Source: an uncultured Bacteroidales bacterium
Lineage (GTDB): Bacteria > Bacteroidota > Bacteroidia > Bacteroidales > F082
DNA: 51,915 nucleotides
Reading direction: 5' to 3'
NCBI GenBank assembly: GCA_900317155.1
Contig: ONFO01000024.1
Span: 1 to 51,915, forward strand
Shown: in pieces, positions 42,418 to 48,773 of the stretch
Layout of the letters: every line of letters begins with the position of its first letter
Numbering within the stretch: the first letter of the stretch is position 1
Notes under the pieces: model-generated
Told to the model about the DNA's origin: nothing
The model's input: the letters and a program-made list of their open reading frames with translations, nothing else
The model's database searches: none
Made by a program: the position numbers and the translations under genes

Positions 42418-42613
42418 AGTCCCCCACCCCATCCTATTTGACTGGATTGAACTATCCGACCTGATGCTTATGCTACACCTCACCAAGAACACCCTCAAAG
42501 AGTGGTGCTCTGAAGGCGACCTGAAATGCTGCCGCATCAAAAACAAAACCTATTTCCTACGCCAAGACATTGAACGCTTTATGTATTCACACTATCAAAC
42601 CTATAGACCATGA
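42407..42613 (+). CDS. Helix-turn-helix DNA-binding protein 2
   Basis: 68 residues from ATG at 42407. One HTH domain: 'WIELSDLMLMLHLTKNTLKE' followed by 'CCRIKNKTYFLRQDIERFM'. It is the same class as the preceding protein, like excisionase/HTH_17 pairs before the primase gene in Bacteroides mobilisable elements. It overlaps its upstream neighbour by 11 bases and the next gene by 4. Confidence 0.75.
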   Translation: MENEVPHPILFDWIELSDLMLMLHLTKNTLKEWCSEGDLKCCRIKNKTYFLRQDIERFMYSHYQTYRP

Positions 42614-43272
42614 ACATCGATAAAACCAACGCCCCTGCCATGTACTTTTGGGGAACTCCCAACAACTATGCCGTCAAGCCATCGCCCGAGTGCGACCTAT
42701 TGAACATGCCTTGTTTTTCCATCTTCAGACGGCCTATCACAAACAAATATCCGTACCAAGTCGTAAACCTGATTGATGTATACAACTACATCATCAGCAA
42801 TTATGCCAAAGACCGCACCAACGAATATCGCGCAATCAAGGAAGATCGGTACCGCCGCCAATACAAAGCCGACAAGTTCGACTACTGCACTTTTTCAGGT
42901 ATCTTTTCAGTCCGCAACGATAAAGCTATCATTCTGCATTCAGGCCTCATTTGTCTCGACTTCGACCACCTTAAAGACGTCGAAGACACCTTTAATGCAC
43001 TATTGAAAGACCCTTATTTTGAAACATTGATGCTCTTCCGCAGTCCGTCTGGAGACGACCTAAAATGGATAATATCGTTCCATGATTCCTTTTCCCGTTA
43101 TGGAAACAAAGGTGAATCACTTGGCGACTACCAAGTCAGATTTTTCGTCAGCCTCTACAATTATATCTCCAACCACTACGGCGTTAAAATCGACAGTACT
43201 TGCCGCAATCTTTCCCGTGCTTGTTTCTTGCCTCATGACCCCAATGCCTTCCTTAATCCCTCCTTGCTATGA
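42610..43272 (+). CDS. BT4734/BF3469-family protein (VirE N-terminal-like, primase-type)
   Basis: 220 residues. 'GLICLDFDHLKDVEDTFNAL' and 'LMLFRSPSGDDLKWIISFHD' are the motifs of the BT4734/BF3469 family, an archaeo-eukaryotic-primase-like fold with catalytic acidic pair DFD. It sits 4 bases over the next gene, which supplies PriCT-2 and DUF3987 parts. Together they look like a primase-helicase split over two genes, used for replication of the mobile element. The fold call is by motif resemblance. Confidence 0.8.
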   Translation: MNIDKTNAPAMYFWGTPNNYAVKPSPECDLLNMPCFSIFRRPITNKYPYQVVNLIDVYNYIISNYAKDRTNEYRAIKEDRYRRQYKADKFDYCTFSGIFSVRNDKAIILHSGLICLDFDHLKDVEDTFNALLKDPYFETLMLFRSPSGDDLKWIISFHDSFSRYGNKGESLGDYQVRFFVSLYNYISNHYGVKIDSTCRNLSRACFLPHDPNAFLNPSLL

Positions 43273-45167
43273 AAAAAGAAGTCTTCAATCCTGATGACTG
43301 GAACACCCCGAACGTAGGGCGCGAGCCCATGTGCTCGCCCACCTCCCTCTCCTCTAAAGGAGAGGGTCGGGGTGAGGCTCTCTCCGCCATCCTCGCTCTC
43401 GTGGATGCCGTCGAAGCCTCAGGCATCGACATCACATCCACTTACTCGGAATGGCTGGATATAGCCTTTGCCTTGGTCTCTGAACTCGGCGAAGATGGCC
43501 GCGATATCTTCCATCGTCTCAGCCGCTTCAATCAGCACTACGAACATGAAGAGACAGACCGCCAGTATTCCCACTGCCTCAAAGACGGTAGCCGAGAAAT
43601 CACTCTCGGCACCCTCTTCCACATCGCCCAAACGCATGGTGTGCGCTGGGAATGTCCCCCTCTGAGAGGAGGCCAGAGAAAGTCCTCACAAAATCAAGTT
43701 GAGGAAAATGAGGAATTGAGGAAATCAAAATCAATCAAATTCGCAAATTTGACCGATTTTGACCAAACAAACGTTTTCGATGATGTATCAAAACCGCTCA
43801 AAATCGGTACTTTTTCCCAAACCGTCCGCGAACAGCTGCCCGACATTCTGAAACGAATTGTATCCGATGCCGTTTCCGATGTAGATGCCGATCTGCTCAT
43901 TCTTGGCTCCCTGACCGTCTTTTCGGCTTGCCTTCCTCAAGTGTATGGTGTTTATGACCGTCGCGAGGTCTTTTCAAACCTGTTCCTTTATGTCACCGCT
44001 CGCGCATCAGCCGGAAAGGGTCGCTTATCTCTTTGCCGTCATCTCATCAATCCAATCCATCGGGAATTGCGCGAAAAATACGCCAAGTCCATGGAGAAGT
44101 ACAAGCAAGACCAACTCCAGTATGTCCTAAACAAGAAGAACGGCGAAGCAAAAGAGCCAGAGGAACCACCATTCCTTACTCTGATAATCCCCGCCAACAG
44201 TACCGCCACTGTCGTTTACCAAACGTTATCCCAAAACAACGGTGTCGGCCTTTTGTTTGAGACAGAAGGCGATACACTGGCCAACGCCTTCAACTCCGAC
44301 CTTGGTAATTACTCCGATGGCTTCCGAAAAGCTTTCCACCATGAAACGATTTCCTACCTCAGAAAAAAAGACCGTGAATATGTGGAAATCACTAAGCCGA
44401 AATTCTCAGCCATACTCTCAGGCACGCCACAACAGGTTTTCAACCTCATCCCATCAGCTGAAAACGGCCTTTTCAGCCGCTTCATCTTTTACATCATGCC
44501 AACAGAGGTGGTGTGGCACGACATGTTCGACGAGACTGACAACCTCACCGCTGATGAGCTTTTCAAACAAATTGGCTACGACTTCTACCAATTCCACAAG
44601 ATGCTGGGCAATCATCCCATTCGATTCACACTCCAACGCGACCAGCAACGCCAGTTCAACGAATATTTCTCCACCACCCAAGCCGAATATGCAGCCATCT
44701 TTGGCGACGACATCATTGCCTCGGTGCGCCGCCTCGGCCTCATCCTATTTCGCTTCGCGATGATCTTGACCGTCTTGCGCCAAATGGATGATAACACGTT
44801 CCTGTTACCCGATGGTAACACCGAAAACCAGGCATCCGAAACCATCCTTTATTGCTCCGACACCGACTTTGCCACCGCGCTTGCGATGGTCAAAGTCCTA
44901 CTGGAGCACTCCACTGCCGTCTTTCAGGCCCTGCCCCGCAGAGCCGAAAGAGGTTTCCGACAATCCCGCAAGCAACGCACCGAAAACACCCGTCAAGCCT
45001 TCTTCGCCGCCTTGCCCGATAACTTCAACCGTTCCGACTACCTCCATACCGCTGCCGTAGTCGGCATCAGCGACAAAACCGCCGAGCGTTACCTCGCCGA
45101 CTTCTGCAAAGTCGGCCAACTCTCCCACCCATCCAACGGCCAATACATCAAAACCCCGTTGGGGTGA
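43269..45167 (+). CDS. PriCT-2 / DUF3987 primase-associated protein
   Basis: 632 residues. Residues ~45-130 resemble PriCT-2 ('YSEWLDIAFALVSELGEDGR', 'ITLGTLFHIAQTHGV'). The rest is DUF3987: 'VYDRREVFSNLFLYVTA' with a P-loop-like 'ASAGKGRLS', then 'GLLFETEGDTLANAFNSDLG' and 'ENGLFSRFIFYIMP'. It is probably an NTPase/helicase partner of the primase-like protein upstream (overlap 4 bases). Two short palindromes are inserted in frame near the N-terminus, and its stop codon lies in a copy of an island repeat. Confidence 0.85.
   Translation: MKKEVFNPDDWNTPNVGREPMCSPTSLSSKGEGRGEALSAILALVDAVEASGIDITSTYSEWLDIAFALVSELGEDGRDIFHRLSRFNQHYEHEETDRQYSHCLKDGSREITLGTLFHIAQTHGVRWECPPLRGGQRKSSQNQVEENEELRKSKSIKFANLTDFDQTNVFDDVSKPLKIGTFSQTVREQLPDILKRIVSDAVSDVDADLLILGSLTVFSACLPQVYGVYDRREVFSNLFLYVTARASAGKGRLSLCRHLINPIHRELREKYAKSMEKYKQDQLQYVLNKKNGEAKEPEEPPFLTLIIPANSTATVVYQTLSQNNGVGLLFETEGDTLANAFNSDLGNYSDGFRKAFHHETISYLRKKDREYVEITKPKFSAILSGTPQQVFNLIPSAENGLFSRFIFYIMPTEVVWHDMFDETDNLTADELFKQIGYDFYQFHKMLGNHPIRFTLQRDQQRQFNEYFSTTQAEYAAIFGDDIIASVRRLGLILFRFAMILTVLRQMDDNTFLLPDGNTENQASETILYCSDTDFATALAMVKVLLEHSTAVFQALPRRAERGFRQSRKQRTENTRQAFFAALPDNFNRSDYLHTAAVVGISDKTAERYLADFCKVGQLSHPSNGQYIKTPLG
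43317..43366. repeat. Two palindromes inserted in frame in the DUF3987 gene
   Basis: GGGCGCGAGC/GTGCTCGCCC (43317-43340, one mismatch) and CCCTCTCCT/AGGAGAGGG (43345-43366). The peptide read through them is 'GREPMCSPTSLSSKGEGRGE', low-complexity and unlike the flanking domain. It matches the kind of interspersed repeat whose translation recurs in many unrelated proteins. Confidence 0.5.
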
Positions 45168-45242
45168 AACGACATTAACCAGGGGTTTCAACCCATGGCC
45201 TTCGCAATCACGATAGCACAATAGCACGAATAACGAAACATC
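45152..45242. repeat. Island composite repeat, copy A (91 bp)
   Basis: 91 bp with three parts: a stem AACCCC-type start, the palindrome CCAGGGGTTTCAACCCATGG and an octamer tract (cacgatag, cacaatag, cacgaata). It matches copy B at 45480-45570 base for base apart from substitutions. It carries the stop codon (TGA) of the DUF3987 gene and ends 7 bases before the next ATG. Confidence 0.8.
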
Positions 45243-45249
45243 TATCATC

Positions 45250-45489
45250 ATGAAAATCACCATCCACATAGAAACCTACACCGCGGCCGCATACCGCGCC
45301 ATCCGTCCTGCCGTAGTTGCCTCAAACATCGGCATCTTCGGCGTTTGTGGCCTCACAATCTCGGCCACCATCAAACAATCAGACTATAATCGCCTCATTG
45401 AGGTCGCTGACCACGCTGCGCAAAGCGCAAACATCCCTCACTCCGAATATGCCATCATAACCATGCAAAACATCCCACAAACCCCGTAG
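45250..45489 (+). CDS. Small island protein A (79 aa)
   Basis: 79 residues, starting 'MKITIHIETYTAAAYRAIRP' and ending NIPQTP, whose last codons and TAG come from repeat copy B. It is similar to the next small protein in length, the N-terminal '(I/T)IxIET....AY.AI' pattern and placement after the same repeat. They look like products of a local duplication. A short alpha/beta protein is expected; the function is unknown. Whether it is expressed cannot be told. Confidence 0.5.
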   Translation: MKITIHIETYTAAAYRAIRPAVVASNIGIFGVCGLTISATIKQSDYNRLIEVADHAAQSANIPHSEYAIITMQNIPQTP

Positions 45490-45570
45490 GGGTGAAACGA
45501 CATTAACCAGGGGTTTCACCCCCTGGCATTCACAAGCACGATAATACGATAGTACGAATAACGAAACATC
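45480..45570. repeat. Island composite repeat, copy B (91 bp)
   Basis: Same organisation as copy A: AACCCCGTAGGGG start, palindrome CCAGGGGTTTCACCCCCTGG, then an octamer-like tract. It supplies the TAG of the 79-aa gene. Confidence 0.8.
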
Positions 45571-45599
45571 CATCCCATAACTCCAAACTCCTAACTTAT

Positions 45600-45833
45600 A
45601 TGATTTACACCATCCAAATCGAAACCCGCTCCATGTACGCCTACGTCGCCATCCATCAAATCATGGTCAAATCACATGTAATCAAACGGCGCTGGAACGG
45701 CATCTGTTATTATGCCACCATAACAACACGAAAAGGCCCGCAACTATACAACAACCTGACAACCGCCTTACAAGAAGCCGGAATCCATCATGTCCACTAC
45801 AAAATACAGATTGACCCACCGCCCATCCCATAG
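45600..45833 (+). CDS. Small island protein B (77 aa)
   Basis: 77 residues, starting 'MIYTIQIETRSMYAYVAIHQ', with a late strand 'VHYKIQIDPPPIP'. It is a probable paralogue of the 79-aa protein, 110 bases downstream, again preceded by the composite repeat. Its stop is in 'cccatag', again like the repeat edge. The function is unknown. Both small genes are in an otherwise repeat-filled stretch, so spurious ORFs remain possible. Confidence 0.45.
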   Translation: MIYTIQIETRSMYAYVAIHQIMVKSHVIKRRWNGICYYATITTRKGPQLYNNLTTALQEAGIHHVHYKIQIDPPPIP

Positions 45834-45966
45834 GGATGTTGTGTGTGTCTTTCCTCACTTTCCTCATTTTCCTCACGAAATTTCATGAGGAAAACCATGA
45901 ACCCTACTTTTTCGCCACCCTTCTTATCCGTCTTATTTGTCTCATCCGTCCTCTATTGGCCATGGT

Positions 45967-47967
45967 TTACTTGCCCCGTGCCTTCGGCGGCACAAAGCCG
46001 TCACCATATTTCCTATTCAACAAGCCATAATAACCCTCGCCATATAGGACAAACCTGTCCTTGTCGCTATTTATACTCGAAGTAACGCTATTCTTGTTGG
46101 TAAAAGGATAAACCTTCAGCACCCTCTTCATGATATGGTCAATATGTAAAGGTGTCCTGGCCCTCTTTAATATGTCGGCCACCAAATCCCTGATGCTTCC
46201 TTTGTACACACCACACCATTCAGCCAATGCGTATCTCCCACTCTTTCCGATAGACTTTAAATCTTTGGATTTGAGCACTATCGGCTTGATTTGTTCAGGC
46301 TTCTTATACCTGACATCTGGACACCTTTGTCTCAGTGATGTAAACAACTCCTTTAGGCTCATCGGTCTGCCTTTTTCACGCAGGATTTCACTCAGTTCGT
46401 AAACCACATCAACCCCATTGGGAGGCAAAACGATATCCCCGTCCACGTTAACCAATAACCCGTATGCCTTTCTGATGATTATTGACAAAGCACACTTATA
46501 ATCGTCTTTCTTGTCATCAGGAATGTCCGTCAATAAATCGTCTATCTGTAAAGTTTCGATTCCCGATTTTATTCGCTTGTTTTGCATCTTGACTTCTTGG
46601 CAGACCTTATTGATAGTTTGGCTGCTAAAGCGATTATTGACAAGAAAACGCATATTGTTCTCTTTAATCGTTTTCAATGGAAATCCCATGACGCAAACCT
46701 GGGCAAACAAGTCGAAAGGAATATCAACTTTCTCATGTTCAACAACATTCTTATACAATTCATCGTCTTCTGCGATAACAAAGGTGCTGCCAAATTGGTA
46801 ATACATCCATTCCTTGTCTTTGAACAAGTCTTTCGGCGCGATGGCCATCAGTTGTTTGACTTGCTCTTTGCTAAGGTTTAGTTCCTTCCCGATTTCAGCC
46901 AAATCCCTACGACATCCGCCACAGATACCCGTTGCCATGGCAAACAACACATCCTGCTTTTTCTCCGACTTCTCCAAATACGCCTTTAGAAGGAAGAACA
47001 TGGGAAAGTATCTGTATTGACTGTAAAATTCCGCAACAAAACCGACTTGCTCTTCCGTCAGATACGGATATTTAGTTACCACAACGTTTTTGCTGATCTC
47101 CATCATGTCAAGGCTCTCGTACCGAAACAGCACACCACTCCTCTCAGCCAAAAAATGAAACACCTCGCCGTAACCAGTTCTCATATCCCATGCTATATGC
47201 ACAAGGTCATCCACTTCTTCTTCCGAAAGGTGAAACATTGTGATAGTCTTCAAATAAGTAGAAATCACTTTTTGTTGAAGGAGTTTCGCCCGCTTTGTTA
47301 GTTTCTCGATACTTTCACCAAAATCCGCCAAAAGAATTCCTCTCTTAACCTTCAAATTCACATCTGATGCTTCAAGTTCTTCGGCAAACTGATCATCGCA
47401 GAACCATAGAACAGCCCGCGCTACGACCAACAATTCATAAATATAAGTGTCATCCAGTTGCTCCTTCATGAACGATGAATGAATTTCCGAAAGCAGCTGA
47501 TAGCAATAGTGTTTCAGTTCCCAACCATCTAAACCATTGAATCTTTCGGCCAAGTTCTTTTGGTCGAGGAAGAAGAAGGAATAAAACGCGCAAGCATGGT
47601 CGAAGGTGGCATAAAACTGCTTTATGCAACCCATCGTAAAGTCAAGCAATGGCCTACGGAAATTATCCACAATGACAGTTCTGATTTCCTCTGGCAAATC
47701 GCTGTATCGGTCAAGCTTGTTGAGAAACCGAATCGCTTTTTCAGTATCAACTTGACTCATGATTCCCTCCAGCTCAAAAACGCTCATCGGACCACATTTT
47801 GGCAAGCTCAACAATCCCCTATCGTGATGAAACCGAATAAGCTCTCCTAAAGTGAAAATCCTAGCAGCTTCGCAAATAGTGAAAGCCCGAGTGGAAATCA
47901 AACCATCCTTATGATACATCACAATCGGTGTCCTAAGAATCGCCCTTATGTCTTTATCATCATTCAT
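45967..47967 (-). CDS. HARE-HTH protein with alpha-CTD-like N-terminus
   Basis: 666 residues. Residues ~28-75 ('FTICEAARIFTLGELIRFHH', 'LPKCGPMSVFELEGIM') resemble the helix-hairpin-helix of the RNA polymerase alpha C-terminal domain. The middle is helical with an HTH-like 'LAEIGKELNLSKEQVKQLMA'. The last ~140 residues hold two winged-helix units of HARE-HTH type: 'ILREKGRPMSLKELFTSLRQ' ending 'GRYALAEW', and 'ILKRARTPLHIDHIMKRVLK' ending 'GEGYYGLLNRKYG'. HARE-HTH domains are known in restriction enzymes and RNA polymerase delta. It lies beside an RHH-like gene and an MmeI-like enzyme on the same strand, suggesting a DNA-modification or defence role. Confidence 0.65.
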   Translation of the reverse strand: MNDDKDIRAILRTPIVMYHKDGLISTRAFTICEAARIFTLGELIRFHHDRGLLSLPKCGPMSVFELEGIMSQVDTEKAIRFLNKLDRYSDLPEEIRTVIVDNFRRPLLDFTMGCIKQFYATFDHACAFYSFFFLDQKNLAERFNGLDGWELKHYCYQLLSEIHSSFMKEQLDDTYIYELLVVARAVLWFCDDQFAEELEASDVNLKVKRGILLADFGESIEKLTKRAKLLQQKVISTYLKTITMFHLSEEEVDDLVHIAWDMRTGYGEVFHFLAERSGVLFRYESLDMMEISKNVVVTKYPYLTEEQVGFVAEFYSQYRYFPMFFLLKAYLEKSEKKQDVLFAMATGICGGCRRDLAEIGKELNLSKEQVKQLMAIAPKDLFKDKEWMYYQFGSTFVIAEDDELYKNVVEHEKVDIPFDLFAQVCVMGFPLKTIKENNMRFLVNNRFSSQTINKVCQEVKMQNKRIKSGIETLQIDDLLTDIPDDKKDDYKCALSIIIRKAYGLLVNVDGDIVLPPNGVDVVYELSEILREKGRPMSLKELFTSLRQRCPDVRYKKPEQIKPIVLKSKDLKSIGKSGRYALAEWCGVYKGSIRDLVADILKRARTPLHIDHIMKRVLKVYPFTNKNSVTSSINSDKDRFVLYGEGYYGLLNRKYGDGFVPPKARGK

Positions 47968-48026
47968 TTATTCCATTCTTTTGTTCTGTTCTTTCTTCCC
48001 CTTTCCAAAGGAAACCACCTCCGTCA

Positions 48027-48062
48027 GTACGAAAGCACGAAAGTACGAAAGCACGAAAGCAC
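48027..48062. repeat. Octamer tract (gaaag(c/t)ac)n
   Basis: Four tandem GAAAG(C/T)AC units from 48031 to 48062, plus a partial one before. It resembles the octamer part of the composite repeats at 45 kb. It lies in the gap between the HARE-HTH and RHH-like genes. Confidence 0.8.
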
Positions 48063-48078
48063 TTCATCAAATTCAATC

Positions 48079-48699
48079 TTAATTCTTAGTCGAAAAGTCC
48101 ATAGTGTCTTTACAAATCAGCTCAATAAGCTTGCCTTGCGTTATTCCCATTTCATGTGCCTTTGCCTTGATGAACTCGGCAACTTCAACTTTGAGCGTAT
48201 AATAACAAGGTACGGCTCCCCTTGCATTGGGTTTCTTATCTGAAATCACACCCTCGTTGCTCAAATAACGTCTTCTCTTGGGCGGCTCGTTTACCATTTC
48301 AGGGAAATTCACAGTCACCCAGTCCACTATTTCCTTCACTGTCGCTTCAACCTCTCTCGGGTCGACTTCCTCATTGCTCGGCAACCCCCATACACGCTGC
48401 ATGTCATTGAGATGACCCTTCTTGAACTCAAACCGTATGCCAGCCGCCTCATAATCCACATAGTACCATTTGCGCCTACTCGGTGAATTGGTCATAGACA
48501 TTGGGCTGTCAGTAGGTGCCCAAAACACAGGCTTGATTTCAATCCCTATGATGGTCTCATCGATATGCTCAGCCTCAAAAGCCTGGTATTCCTCAGACCT
48601 TTTCGCCCACTTCAGCGCAACTTCCGGACGGTTTGCATCAATGATGATTTTAAACTCATCGCCCCCGCTGAATTTTATGGTGACACTATTCTTTTTCAT
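48079..48699 (-). CDS. RHH-like small protein of the R-M region
   Basis: 206 residues. The N-terminal ~140 residues are beta-rich ('VTIKFSGGDEFKIIIDANRP', 'KWYYVDYEAAGIRFEFKKG') with no family I recognise. The C-terminal 50 residues, 'CYYTLKVEVAEFIKAKAHEM' followed by 'GITQGKLIELI', look like a ribbon-helix-helix DNA-binding unit. It lies ~110 bases upstream of the HARE-HTH gene and just after the MmeI-like enzyme. It may be a transcriptional regulator of the operon; this is inference. Confidence 0.55.
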   Translation of the reverse strand: MKKNSVTIKFSGGDEFKIIIDANRPEVALKWAKRSEEYQAFEAEHIDETIIGIEIKPVFWAPTDSPMSMTNSPSRRKWYYVDYEAAGIRFEFKKGHLNDMQRVWGLPSNEEVDPREVEATVKEIVDWVTVNFPEMVNEPPKRRRYLSNEGVISDKKPNARGAVPCYYTLKVEVAEFIKAKAHEMGITQGKLIELICKDTMDFSTKN

Positions 48700-48725
48700 A
48701 CTCGTTCATTCTTTTTATCATTAGC

Positions 48726-48773
48726 ACAACCCTGAAAGGGTGTCCCTATCACAACCAGGGGTTTCAACCCCTG
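48726..48773. repeat. Island repeat, third copy of the CCAGGGG palindrome
   Basis: A copy of the CCAGGGGTTTCAACCCCTGG palindrome, perfect here, preceded by CCTGAAAGGG. It overlaps the 3' end of the MmeI-like gene. Confidence 0.7.

Noticed and set aside
48027-48062. Octamer tract as a CRISPR or origin iteron
   Set aside because: Units are only 8 bp with no spacers and no replication initiator gene beside it.
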